Shown here piece by piece: positions 1 through 9,619 of a stretch of 44,483 nt of DNA. Where the stretch lies: NCBI RefSeq assembly GCF_003687455.1, contig NZ_PHOA01000008.1, positions 1 to 44,483 of the forward strand. Reading direction: 5' to 3'. Made by a program: the position numbers and the translations under genes. The notes under the pieces were generated by a model. The model did no database searches, was not told the DNA's origin, and worked only from the letters and a program-made list of their open reading frames with translations. The DNA comes from Kocuria tytonicola. GTDB taxonomy: Bacteria > Actinomycetota > Actinomycetes > Actinomycetales > Micrococcaceae. The first letter of the stretch is position 1; the number at the start of each line of letters is the position of its first letter.

Positions 1-2
1 AC

Positions 3-395
3 GTCACCGAGATCCTCTCCGCCGCCCCTCCCGGTTTCATGGGCGAGCGGAAGGTGGACCTGGGCCTCCTCGACGGCCCCGTCCTGGTGGGCATCGCGGA
101 CGTCCTGCGCGGCTACCCCGCAGAGCACTGCGCACACATCGGCCTGCTGCTCGTCCGGGGAGACCGCCACGGGCGCGGACTCGGCCGGCAGCTGCACCGG
201 CACGTCCTGGACCTGGTCCAGACCTGGCCCGAGGTGAGCACCCTGCGGCTGGGCGTTGTGGAGACGAACGCGACGAGCGCCGTCGGCTTCTGGGAGGCCC
301 TGGGCTACACGCCCACGGGCGAGACCGCGCCGTACGAGAACGGCTCGGTGCGCTGCCAGGTGACCCCCTACGAACGGCCCGTGCCGCACGCCTGA
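3..395 (+). CDS. GNAT family N-acetyltransferase, 5'-partial
   Basis: The reading frame is open from the left edge of the window to TGA at 393-395, so the true start probably lies outside. The first in-window ATG is at 39. About 130 codons are visible. The acetyl-CoA pyrophosphate-binding loop is seen as GRGLGRQL (motif A, R/Q-x-x-G-x-G). It follows the hydrophobic strand IGLLLVR, and the C-terminal part has NATSAVGFWEALGYTPTGE, the usual GNAT motif B. The family transfers an acetyl group from acetyl-CoA to an amine. The substrate cannot be told from sequence, and the gene lies alone, convergent with the next GNAT. Confidence 0.8.
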   Translation, partial: VTEILSAAPPGFMGERKVDLGLLDGPVLVGIADVLRGYPAEHCAHIGLLLVRGDRHGRGLGRQLHRHVLDLVQTWPEVSTLRLGVVETNATSAVGFWEALGYTPTGETAPYENGSVRCQVTPYERPVPHA

Positions 396-440
396 TCGCG
401 CGCAGTTCAGGGAGCAGGGCGACGACGCCGCCCGCTCACC

Positions 441-1028
441 TCAGCGCCGCGCCACCCGCGCCTCCAGACCCGCCTTCACGGAGGGCCACTCGTGGGCGAG
501 CACCGAGTAGACCACGGTGTCCCGGAGCACGCCGTTGGACTCCAGGCGGTCGCCGCGCAGGACGCCGTCCAGCCGGGCGCCGAGATGCTCGATGGCGGTG
601 CGGGACTGCTGGTTGGCCCAGCTGGTCTCGTAGCGCACGCACTGGCAGCCGAGCTCCTCGAACGCGTGGGTCATGAGCAGCAGCTTGGACTCCGCATTGG
701 TGCCCGTGCCGTGGGTGGAAGCACGGTTCCAGGTGTGGCCCACGCTCACGCGGGGCACGGCCCACTGGGGGTCGTGGAAGGTGGTCATCCCCAGCACGGT
801 GCCGTCCGCCTGGCGCACGGTGGTGAAGGGGAGCATGAAGCCCTCGTCCTGCCACGTGAGGCGCTGCTCGATCGCGGCCGCCATGCCGTCCGGCGCGGGG
901 ATGCTCGTGTACCAGCGGTCCCACATGCGCCCGTCCTCGGTGGCCTCCACGAGCCCCTGCAGATGATCGCGGCGCAGCGGTTCCAGCCGCACCAGCCGGC
1001 CCTCGAGTGTCACGGGTGTCCACGTCAT
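441..1028 (-). CDS. GNAT family N-acetyltransferase (RimJ/RimL-like)
   Basis: A 195-residue protein starting at ATG 1028. The N-terminus (VTLEGRLVRLEPLRRDHL) is typical of the RimJ/RimL/SpeG-like Acetyltransf_3 subgroup. Later it has the strand VLGMTTFHD, then GHTWNRASTHGTGTNAESK in place of the usual acetyl-CoA loop, then LGCQCVRYETSWANQQSRTAIEHLGARLDGVLR. That last stretch resembles the RimL ending in which a residue pair after N/A packs against CoA. Such enzymes acetylate protein N-termini, antibiotics or small amines. The actual substrate is unknown. It is divergent from the catalase gene, with a 132-base promoter region between them. Confidence 0.82.
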   Translation of the reverse strand: MTWTPVTLEGRLVRLEPLRRDHLQGLVEATEDGRMWDRWYTSIPAPDGMAAAIEQRLTWQDEGFMLPFTTVRQADGTVLGMTTFHDPQWAVPRVSVGHTWNRASTHGTGTNAESKLLLMTHAFEELGCQCVRYETSWANQQSRTAIEHLGARLDGVLRGDRLESNGVLRDTVVYSVLAHEWPSVKAGLEARVARR

Positions 1029-1054
1029 GGGGTCACTGTCTCACGGACGGGACC

Positions 1055-1070
1055 ACACCTACAGGTGTAG
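1055..1070. promoter_or_regulatory. Nested inverted repeat upstream of catalase
   Basis: Two overlapping perfect inverted repeats lie here: ACACCT-AC-AGGTGT (1055-1068) and CTACA-GG-TGTAG (1059-1070). They sit in the 132-base region between the divergent GNAT and catalase genes, about 90 bases before the catalase start. A second short inverted repeat, ATTG-N4-CAAT, lies at 1104-1115. This is where a repressor or activator of an oxidative-stress gene could bind, but I recognise no specific regulator. Confidence 0.35.
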
Positions 1071-1160
1071 CCAGAACCGTCAGCGCCCTGGCAGTCTGGA
1101 TGTATTGCGTCCAATGTTTTATCCGATGGGCGTGAGCCGTCTCTCCGCAGGAGGATCACC

Positions 1161-3380
<2,220 letters not shown>

Positions 3381-3403
3381 GAAGCACCCGCAGCACCTCA
3401 TCC

Positions 3404-3446
3404 GGGTGCCCGCATCCCGTGACCGGGTCACGGGGTGCGGGCACCC
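3404..3446 (+). terminator. Long hairpin terminator after catalase
   Basis: Two arms of about 21 bases (3404-3424 and 3426-3446) pair with a single G-U wobble, beginning GGGTGCCCGCA and ending TGCGGGCACCC. The hairpin begins 23 bases after the catalase stop. No long T-tract follows, as is usual in high-GC actinobacteria. The inner GTGACCGGGTCAC resembles a CRP box but has a 5-base spacer and is part of the stem. Confidence 0.7.
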
Positions 3447-3536
3447 GCTTGCTCCCCCACCCATCCCGCGCGTGGCAGACCGTCGCGCGCCTCGTGCCGA
3501 CGGCGCCGCCCCACCCGGTGTGCGCGGTCGGCGGCA

Positions 3537-3576
3537 CGTCCGCCAGCGGGCCATCCCGTCCGCAGGCGGGCCATCC
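3537..3576. repeat. Two tandem 20-bp repeats upstream of the heme-oxygenase-like gene
   Basis: Units 3537-3556 and 3557-3576 match at 18 of 20 positions and share the core GCGGGCCATCC. They end 27 bases before the downstream ATG. The 20-base period places the two copies on nearly the same DNA face, as in direct-repeat operators. A slippage duplication is the alternative. Confidence 0.6.
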
Positions 3577-3603
3577 ACGACGTCTTCACGGGAGATCACG
3601 ATC

Positions 3604-4656
3604 ATGACCACCACCGCCGTCCGCACCCCCGTTCCGACCGCCCGCGGCCCCGTGAGTTCCGCCCTCCTGGATGTCCTCACCGGTCCCGAGGACACCCCGG
3701 CGGCCGCGTACGAGACGCTCGCGAGCGCCGTCGCCCGCGCCGTGGAGAGCACCGAGGACGTGCTCGCGGACGAGGATGTCCAGCTGTCCCTGTTCCTGCT
3801 GTACCTGCTGCACTACGGCCCGGCGGAGTTCGTGACCGGGGAGCGCGAGTGGGATCCCGAGCTGCTGCGGATCCGCGCGGTGCTGGAGGAACGCTTCGAG
3901 CGGGAGCTGCGGGACCGGGTGCCCGTGCCGGATCCCCTGCCGCAGGACGGTGCCGAGCTGGTGGACGCGATGTTCACCATGACCGGTGGCGAGGAGAAGC
4001 CCACCCTGGCCACGTGGCTCGCCCGGCACCCCAGCGAGGAGATCCTGCGGGAGTTCCTGATCCACCGCTCCATCTACACGCTGCGCGAGGCGGACCCGCA
4101 CTCGTGGGGCATCGCGCGGTTGCGCGGGCGGGCGAAGGCCGCCCTGGTGGAGATCCAGTCGGACGAGTACGGCGGCGGGCGCCCGGAGCGCGTGCACGCC
4201 ACGATCTTCGCGCAGAGCATGCGCGGCGTCGGCCTGGACGACACCCTGGACCACTACCTGGACCTCGTGCCCGCTCCCACGCTCGCGTCCATGAACGTGA
4301 TGAGCCTGTTCGGCCTGCACCGCAGGCTGCGCGGCGCGATCGCCGGGCACCTCGCGGCGTTCGAGATGACCTCCTCGATCCCCAACAAGTACTACGGCCG
4401 CGCGTTCCGCAAGCTCGGCTACGGCGAGGACGTCACCTGGTACTACGACGAGCACGTGGAGGCCGACGCCGTCCACGAGCAGATCGCCGCCCGTGACCTC
4501 GCCGGAGCACTCGCCCAGGACGAGCCCGCCCTGCTGCCGGACATTCTCTTCGGTGCCGCCGCGTGCCTGTACGTGGACGGGCTCATGGGCGAGCACATGC
4601 TGGAGTGCTGGCGCGAGGAGCGCTCCTCCCTGCGCCCCGCAGAGGCCGCCCTGTGA
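3604..4656 (+). CDS. Iron-containing redox enzyme family protein (heme-oxygenase-like fold)
   Basis: A 350-residue protein. I chose ATG 3604, preceded by GGGAG, because the in-frame sequence upstream overlaps the catalase terminator. The all-helical pattern and the C-terminal half (EIQSDEYGGG at about residue 181, then YYDEHVEADAVHEQ at about 280) match the Haem_oxygenas_2 / HDO group. Members place a non-heme diiron centre in a heme-oxygenase fold using scattered Glu, His and Asp residues. The reaction is not known for this subgroup. Its stop overlaps the GTG start of the CDGSH gene (GTGA), so the two are translationally coupled and probably share an iron-sulfur or oxygen-related role. Confidence 0.82.
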   Translation: MTTTAVRTPVPTARGPVSSALLDVLTGPEDTPAAAYETLASAVARAVESTEDVLADEDVQLSLFLLYLLHYGPAEFVTGEREWDPELLRIRAVLEERFERELRDRVPVPDPLPQDGAELVDAMFTMTGGEEKPTLATWLARHPSEEILREFLIHRSIYTLREADPHSWGIARLRGRAKAALVEIQSDEYGGGRPERVHATIFAQSMRGVGLDDTLDHYLDLVPAPTLASMNVMSLFGLHRRLRGAIAGHLAAFEMTSSIPNKYYGRAFRKLGYGEDVTWYYDEHVEADAVHEQIAARDLAGALAQDEPALLPDILFGAAACLYVDGLMGEHMLECWREERSSLRPAEAAL

Positions 4657-4928
4657 AGAACGAACGCTCCGAAGATCCCAGTGAGGACCCCGTGGTGATC
4701 ACCCCGTGCCCCAACGGGCCGCTGCTGGTGCGCGGGGACGTGCTGATCGCCCCGGAACCGGGGGCCGAGCCGCAGAAGCCGCCGCGCCGCGTCGTCGCGC
4801 TGTGCCGGTGCAACATGTCCTCGATCGCGCCGTTCTGCGACGGCTCCCACAAGCTCGCGAACTTCCGCACGCGCCCGCCGCGCTACAACATCGGCAGCCC
4901 GCGGGAGGACGCGGGCGAGGAGGACTGA
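4653..4928 (+). CDS. CDGSH iron-sulfur domain protein (mitoNEET-like)
   Basis: A 91-residue protein. The GTG at 4653 overlaps the stop of the previous gene by four bases and is the likely start, because it gives coupling and a full domain. The motif CRCNMSSIAPFCDGSHK (about residues 51-67) is the complete CDGSH signature, C-x-C-x2-S-x3-P-x-C-D-G-S-H. It ligates a 2Fe-2S cluster with three cysteines and one histidine. Small bacterial CDGSH proteins act as electron-transfer or cluster-donor partners. Pairing with the upstream heme-oxygenase-like diiron protein suggests it serves that enzyme. This is inference from coupling only. Confidence 0.93.
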   Translation: MKNERSEDPSEDPVVITPCPNGPLLVRGDVLIAPEPGAEPQKPPRRVVALCRCNMSSIAPFCDGSHKLANFRTRPPRYNIGSPREDAGEED

Positions 4929-5093
4929 GGGGCTCTCCGACGGGCGGTGCGGGGCGTCCTGCATGGCATCTGCGCCCCCCGGCCGAGCGGCCCCGTGTCG
5001 CGCACCGGGCGCCCGCGCGGCACCGCTCCGGCCGCGGCGTCGTGTCGCTACGGGACCAGCCGGGAACCACCACACGCTCGCACCACGCACAGA

Positions 5094-5123
5094 ACGGCGC
5101 CCCGCAGGCCTGCGGGGCGCCGT
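5094..5123. terminator. Bidirectional terminator, 30-bp perfect palindrome
   Basis: The 15-base arms ACGGCGCCCCGCAGG and CCTGCGGGGCGCCGT form a perfect palindrome. It lies between the convergent CDGSH gene and the small minus-strand ORF ending at 5140, so it can terminate both. Confidence 0.7.
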
Positions 5124-5139
5124 CGGCAATGGCGGGGAC

Positions 5140-5307
5140 TCAGTTCTCGGTGGCCGGGGCCTCACCCTTGTTGTCGGTCATGGCGCCCACGCCCTCGTCG
5201 GCGGGCTCGGCGTCCACCTGGGTGTCGCGGGCCATGGCGGCGGCCTCGTCCTGCGGGTTCATCTTGATGGACTCTTCGCCAGCACTGGCGGGATTCTTCT
5301 GTGCCAC
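5140..5307 (-). CDS. Small acidic hypothetical protein (55 residues)
   Basis: A 55-codon frame from GTG 5307 to TGA 5140. The product starts (M)AQKNPASAGEESIKMN and ends DNKGEAPATEN. It is rich in Ala, Glu, Asp and Gln with no cysteine or tryptophan, and is likely disordered. Codon third positions are mostly G or C, like real genes here. The frame ends just before a strong bidirectional hairpin. The upstream sequence is only weakly purine-rich (GAGAGGGCAGGACC). I do not recognise the family. A non-coding reading is possible. Confidence 0.5.
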   Translation of the reverse strand: MAQKNPASAGEESIKMNPQDEAAAMARDTQVDAEPADEGVGAMTDNKGEAPATEN

Positions 5308-5571
5308 GGTCCTGCCCTCTCTGTGGACTGCTGATCGGCGGGATCGCCGACATGCCCATTTTCGTCAGTGTGCTGTCGGATGACAAGGGGAGGTGTGGGC
5401 CACGGTGCGGGGGTGGGTGTCAAGCGTGCGACATGGGAGGACGCGGGAGGACGCACGGCGCAACATTGCTTGGGCCCGGGTTGCGCCCGTTTCTAGGCTG
5501 GGGCGATTCACGCGGCACCCGCCGGCACACCACCGGCTCCGCCGCCCGTCGACCGCCCCGGGAGGGACATC

Positions 5572-6486
5572 GTGCGCACACTGGTTCTGCTGGCCCTCGT
5601 GGGCTTCGGCGCGCAGCTCGTGGACGGTTCCCTGGGGATGGCGTACGGCGTGACGTCGTCCACCCTGTTGCTGGCCGTGGGGCTCACCCCGGCGTCCGTG
5701 TCCGCGACCGTGCACCTCGCTGAGGTGGGCACCACGCTCGCGTCCGGGTTCTCGCACTGGCGCTTCGGCAACATCGACTGGCGCGTGGTGGGCTTCATGG
5801 CCGTTCCCGGTGGCATCGCCGCGTTCTTCGGCGCCAATCTGCTGACCGTGTCCGGCGACGCCGCCGCGCCGGTCATGTCCACCATCCTCCTGCTGCTCGG
5901 GGTCTACGTGGTGTGGCGCTTCCTCAGCATCGGCGGGCGGCGCCCTTCCTTCCACGGTCGGGTGCCCGCGGCGTTCCTGGTGCCCCTGGCGGCGGTGGCC
6001 GGGTTCATGGACGCGATCGGCGGCGGCGGGTGGGGGCCCGTGGGCACCCCCACGCTGCTGGCTTCCGGGAAGATCGCCCCGCGCAAGGTCATCGGCTCGA
6101 TCGACACGTCCGAGTTCGTGGTGAGCCTGGGCGCCTCGGCGGGGTTCCTGCTGGCGCTCGGCGGCCAGCACATCAACTACGGCATGGTGGTGGCACTGCT
6201 CATCGGCGGCGTGGCGGCCGCTCCCCTGGCCGCGTGGCTCGTGCGCCTGCTCGCCCCGCGCATCCTCGCCATCGGCGCGGGCGGGCTCATCATCGTCACC
6301 AACGCGCGCACGCTGCTGCGGGTGGACGCCGTCCGCAACGCCCTGCCCGACGCCGCTCCCGCCCTGGTCCTCGCGGCTCTCGCCGTCCTGTGGGCCGGGG
6401 CGCTCGTGTGGGTGATCCGCCGGGAGGTGGCGGACCGCCGCGCCTCGCCCGCGCGCACGGAGGTGCGGGTGCCGGAGAAGGTGTGA
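5572..6486 (+). CDS. TauE/SafE family sulfite or sulfonate exporter-like membrane protein
   Basis: A 304-residue integral membrane protein with about eight hydrophobic segments. GTG 5572 follows GGGAGGGAC. The N-terminal repeat begins LALVGFGAQLVDGSLGMAYG and the second half repeats it as VAGFMDAIGGGGWGPVGTPTLLA. This inverted-repeat signature defines the TauE/SafE (DUF81) family. Members move sulfur-containing organic anions or sulfite across the membrane, and substrates are mostly unproven. The gene stands alone, with a short hairpin (6567-6583) after it and a convergent membrane gene beyond. Confidence 0.9.
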   Translation: MRTLVLLALVGFGAQLVDGSLGMAYGVTSSTLLLAVGLTPASVSATVHLAEVGTTLASGFSHWRFGNIDWRVVGFMAVPGGIAAFFGANLLTVSGDAAAPVMSTILLLLGVYVVWRFLSIGGRRPSFHGRVPAAFLVPLAAVAGFMDAIGGGGWGPVGTPTLLASGKIAPRKVIGSIDTSEFVVSLGASAGFLLALGGQHINYGMVVALLIGGVAAAPLAAWLVRLLAPRILAIGAGGLIIVTNARTLLRVDAVRNALPDAAPALVLAALAVLWAGALVWVIRREVADRRASPARTEVRVPEKV

Positions 6487-6566
6487 GGGCGCCGTCGGCC
6501 TTGTGCTGGGCCAGCCCGCTGAACCACTGGACGCCGCTGTCCGTTGGCGCCGTTCTGGGGCGCCCA

Positions 6567-6583
6567 CATGGCCTCAGGCCATG
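6567..6583. terminator. Short hairpin between convergent genes
   Basis: CATGGCC-TCA-GGCCATG has 7-base arms and a 3-base loop. It lies between the TauE-like gene (stop 6486) and the convergent membrane gene (stop 6605). The stem is weak by local standards. Confidence 0.35.
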
Positions 6584-6604
6584 AGGAGATACTCCGAGCT
6601 CACG

Positions 6605-7044
6605 TCACAACCCCTCCGGACTGTCCGGGGTCTGTCGATGGAAGAAACGCGCCATGACCCAGTAGGCCATGCCGCCGAAGGCCGCTGCGATCAGCACGGT
6701 GACAGCTGCGCCGGGCAACGACCGGTCCAGCAGTATGAACCCGGGCGCGGCGTACGCCACAGCCGCGAGCAATGTGGCCGCAGCGGTCTTCGCGGGGCTG
6801 GCGAGGAAGAATCCCAGGTACACAGGGTGCTTGATGGCGTGAGGAAGAAGTAGAGCAGAACAGCGGTCGGCCCCACGATGATGAAGCCGCTCAACGCCGC
6901 CCGGGTGGTGCCGTCGTCATGGCGCATCGTCCCGACCATGGTCCGCAGCAGGCCGAGTGCCGCGCCAACGAGGGCCACGAGCACCCAGGCGGCCCCTCGG
7001 GGAGGGAGTCCGGCGTGAGTCACATTTGCGTCGATAGAGAACAC
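6605..7044 (-). pseudogene. Small membrane protein gene interrupted by a frameshift
   Basis: Two minus-strand frames join into one plausible protein of about 146 residues. The first runs from GTG 7044 (MFSIDANVTHAGLPPRGAAW, then hydrophobic segments to LLYFFLTP). The second continues as IKHPVYLGFFLASPAKTAAA, with two more hydrophobic segments, ending HRQTPDSPEGL. The frames meet near 6836, where one missing base (GGG read as GG on the plus strand) would explain the break. After the break the first frame loses hydrophobicity. The family is not recognised. A sequencing error, a real disruption, or a separate 72-residue protein starting at 6823 are the alternatives. Confidence 0.6.
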
Positions 7045-7108
7045 ACTATGGAAGTCTGGGGTTCAAGGGGCAAGACGCCGATGACCCCAGATAAGGAGTG
7101 CCATACCC

Positions 7109-7360
7109 ATGCGGCTGTTTTTTGTCGTAGGTACGTTGCAACTGGCCCTTGGGCTCTTTCAGTTCCTCACTGACCGATCGTCAGTCCTCGCGTGGTGGAA
7201 CATCGGTCTCGGTGTGTTCTGGTTCCTGCTGGGTTGGCGCGTGAAGCGCCGCGAAGACCCCGCTGCCGGTATGGAAGGGCGCGAGGCGGACTCCCTTATG
7301 CAGGAAGCACAATCGCCGGAGAGAAGATGGCCGTCACCCAAAGATTCCCCTCGCGGGTAA
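7109..7360 (+). CDS. Small membrane protein (83 residues)
   Basis: ATG 7109 lies ten bases after AAGGAG (7093-7098). The product has two hydrophobic segments, about residues 3-20 (LFFVVGTLQLALGLFQFL) and 27-43 (LAWWNIGLGVFWFLLGW). A basic stretch VKRRED and a polar tail with many Glu and Ser residues follow. The basic residues after the second segment suggest that both ends are cytoplasmic. I do not recognise a family. It is divergent from the frameshifted membrane gene. Confidence 0.7.
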   Translation: MRLFFVVGTLQLALGLFQFLTDRSSVLAWWNIGLGVFWFLLGWRVKRREDPAAGMEGREADSLMQEAQSPERRWPSPKDSPRG

Positions 7361-7535
7361 GACGCACCACGTATCGGCAAACGAGAAACCCTCGGGTCTC
7401 CGGCTTGCTTGGCCCCGCATCATTCCGGTCACTCGATTTGGGGAGTGCCAGTCCGCTAGCGTGGACCAGATCCAGATTTCCTCGCGCTAGCTGTCAATCC
7501 GACCCCGCCCGTCGTACCCGAAAGGAACCCCGCCC

Positions 7536-7730
7536 GTGACGAACACGTCAGCCATCCAGTACATCGGCACCGCCGTGGTCACGCTCATCGCGGTCTTCGC
7601 AACTGCCGGGATCCATGAGATTTGGGTGCGCCTGGTCGTGGGGCTCGTCATCGCATGCGTTGGCGCCTTCGTGGTGGAGTTCTTCCGACGCCGCACGGGG
7701 CGGCTCGCCCGTGAGGACCAGCCGGAATAG
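7536..7730 (+). CDS. Small membrane protein (64 residues)
   Basis: GTG 7536 is preceded by AAAGGAA. There are two hydrophobic segments, about residues 9-27 and 31-49, followed by the basic stretch FFRRRTGRLAR and an acidic end. No family is recognised. The gene stops five bases before the convergent etfA stop, so the intergenic space holds no separate terminator. The 175 bases upstream (7361-7535) hold no obvious gene. Confidence 0.65.
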   Translation: MTNTSAIQYIGTAVVTLIAVFATAGIHEIWVRLVVGLVIACVGAFVVEFFRRRTGRLAREDQPE

Positions 7731-7735
7731 GCCGC

Positions 7736-8680
7736 TCACCCCTTCCGCTCCCGCAGCGCCTCGATCAGCTGCGGCAGCACCTTGTTGAGGTCTCCCACCA
7801 CGCCGTAGTCCGCGATGTCGAAGATCTGCGCGTTCTCGTCCTTGTTGACGGCCACGATGGTCTGCGAGGTCTGCATTCCCGCGCGGTGCTGGATGGCGCC
7901 GGAGACGCCCGCGCACAGGTACAGCTGCGGGGACACCGTCACACCCGTCTGACCCACCTGCGCGGAGTGCTCCGCCCAGCCGGCGTCCACGGCCGCGCGG
8001 GACGCGCCCACCGCGGCACCGAGCTCGTCCGCCAGCTCCTCCACCAGGGAGAAGTTCTCGCCCACACCACGGCCGCCCACCACGACCACCCGGGCCTCGG
8101 TGAGCTTGGGGCGCGACGACGCCGGGGCCACCTGCGTGCCCGTCACCGTGGCCGCCGCCCCGGAGGCCGAGACCGCCAGCGGCTTCACGTCGGGGGCCTG
8201 CCCGCCCTGCGCTTCCCCGGCCGCGACGGCGTTCGGCGCGACCGTGACGAACGCGAGTTCCGTGGTGGGTTCCACCGTGGTGGTGTACCCACCCGCGAGC
8301 ACGGACTTGGTCACGGTGCGGTCCGCGTCCACGCCCACGGCGTCCGTGATGATCGCAGCCGAGTGACGCACGGCCAGGCGGGCGAAGCAGTCGGTGACCT
8401 CCGCGGCGTTGGGCCCGAGGACCAGGGTGGCGCCGGACTCGGCCAGGGCGGCATCGAGCAGGGCCGTGTCTGTGAGCGAGAGGTCCGGGGCCGCGTCCTG
8501 CGGGGCGAGCAGCACGGCAACGTCGAAGCCGCCGAGCTCCTCCGCCAGTCCGGCTGCGTCCGGCGCGTGGGTCAGCACGGAGACGGTACCGCCCGCGGCC
8601 ACCGTGCGCGCGAGCGTGAGGACCTCGCGGTCCGGGGAGCGCAGGGCGGTGGTGTGGCCGAGGTCGACGAGAACGTTCAT
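7736..8680 (-). CDS. etfA: Electron transfer flavoprotein alpha subunit
   Basis: A 314-residue FAD-binding subunit of the ETF heterodimer. It takes electrons from acyl-CoA dehydrogenases and passes them towards the quinone pool. The C-terminal FAD domain is clear: [18 protein letters not shown] (about residues 195-212), [30 protein letters not shown] and [19 protein letters not shown]. The start is ATG 8680. It is the last gene of the acyl-CoA operon, 132 bases after etfB. That gap holds a small inverted repeat that could tune its expression. It presumably serves the acyl-CoA dehydrogenases encoded at 10953 and 16451. Confidence 0.97.
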   Translation of the reverse strand: MNVLVDLGHTTALRSPDREVLTLARTVAAGGTVSVLTHAPDAAGLAEELGGFDVAVLLAPQDAAPDLSLTDTALLDAALAESGATLVLGPNAAEVTDCFARLAVRHSAAIITDAVGVDADRTVTKSVLAGGYTTTVEPTTELAFVTVAPNAVAAGEAQGGQAPDVKPLAVSASGAAATVTGTQVAPASSRPKLTEARVVVVGGRGVGENFSLVEELADELGAAVGASRAAVDAGWAEHSAQVGQTGVTVSPQLYLCAGVSGAIQHRAGMQTSQTIVAVNKDENAQIFDIADYGVVGDLNKVLPQLIEALRERKG

Positions 8681-8755
8681 GGTGTTTCCTCTCGAACGGA
8701 GTGGAAGAACGGGAAGATCGTGGGTGCGGGACGGGCCCGGTGTGTTAGCCGGACC

Positions 8756-8783
8756 CCCGGGACGCAGGCGCCGGGGTCCCGGG
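8756..8783 (-). other. Inverted repeat between etfB and etfA
   Basis: CCCGGGAC (8756-8763) and GTCCCGGG (8776-8783) form an 8-bp stem in the 132-base etfB-etfA gap. It could be a partial terminator or an mRNA-processing hairpin. The arms are short and GC-rich sequence forms such stems by chance. Confidence 0.3.
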
Positions 8784-8812
8784 CAGCCGTGCGGCCCCCG
8801 GCCCCGCCGGCG

Positions 8813-9619
8813 TCAGAGCAGACGCTGCTCCGCCAGGTAGGCCGCGAGCTGAATCCCGGCCTCGCCCTCGTCCTGGATCTTGACCCCGGCCGCGCGCGGG
8901 GGCCGGGGGGTCGCGGACTGCACGGACGCGGCCGCGGCATCACGGCCCACGGTGGAGGCGTCCACCCCGAGGTCGGCGAGCGTGAGCACCGCGGAGGGCT
9001 TCTTCTTGGCCGCCATGATGGCCTTGAAGTTGGGGTAGCGGGGCTCGTTGGCCTGGTCCGTCACGGACACGACCGCGGGGAAGGCCACCGCAACGGTCTG
9101 CGTGGCGTCCGCGGTCGCCCGGGTCAGGGCCAGGCCGTTGCGCTCCTCGCCCCACTCCACGGTCCCCGCGCGCGTCACGAGCGCGAAGTCCAGGCGCTCC
9201 GCGAGCATGGGCGGGACCACGGACATCTCGCCGTCCGTGGACGCCATGCCCGTGAGCACCAGGTCCACCCCGCCGTGCTCCTCGCCCACGTGCTGGATCG
9301 CGGCGGCGAGCGCCGCGGAGGTGCCGAGCGCGTCGGAACCGGCCAGGGCGGCGTCGTCCACGTGGAAGGCGGCGTCCGCGCCCATCTGCAGGGCCTTCTT
9401 CACCGCCCCCGAGGCGGCCGCGGGCCCCACCGTGACGGCTACGATGGTGACCTCCGCCTCCGGGGCGGCCTCCCGCAGCGCGAGCGCGGCCTCCAGGGGG
9501 TACTCGTCCAGCTCGGAGAGGATCGCGTCCGAGCGGTCCACGGTGAGGTCCTCCCGGAAGGTGCGCTGCTTCTGCGCGTCCGGCACGTACTTGACCGGCA
9601 CCACGATGTTCACGCTCAT
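8813..9619 (-). CDS. etfB: Electron transfer flavoprotein beta subunit
   Basis: A 268-residue AMP-binding partner of EtfA. Start ATG 9619 overlaps the stop of the upstream lyase gene by four bases, so a longer open frame further upstream is only read-through of that gene. The N-terminus SVNIVVPVKYVPDAQKQRTF and the segment DLVLTGMASTDGEMSVVPPM are typical of EtfB, as is the later RYPNFKAIMAAKKKP. The C-terminus contains the recognition-loop region used to dock acyl-CoA dehydrogenases. Confidence 0.96.
   Translation of the reverse strand: MSVNIVVPVKYVPDAQKQRTFREDLTVDRSDAILSELDEYPLEAALALREAAPEAEVTIVAVTVGPAAASGAVKKALQMGADAAFHVDDAALAGSDALGTSAALAAAIQHVGEEHGGVDLVLTGMASTDGEMSVVPPMLAERLDFALVTRAGTVEWGEERNGLALTRATADATQTVAVAFPAVVSVTDQANEPRYPNFKAIMAAKKKPSAVLTLADLGVDASTVGRDAAAASVQSATPRPPRAAGVKIQDEGEAGIQLAAYLAEQRLL

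Noticed and set aside
3418-3430. GTGACCGGGTCAC as a CRP-type box
   Set aside because: The spacer is five bases and the sequence is the tip of the catalase terminator stem.
5365-6567. A 400-codon minus-strand frame over the TauE-like gene
   Set aside because: His/Arg/Gly-rich shadow of a clear membrane transporter with proper start and hydrophobic pattern.
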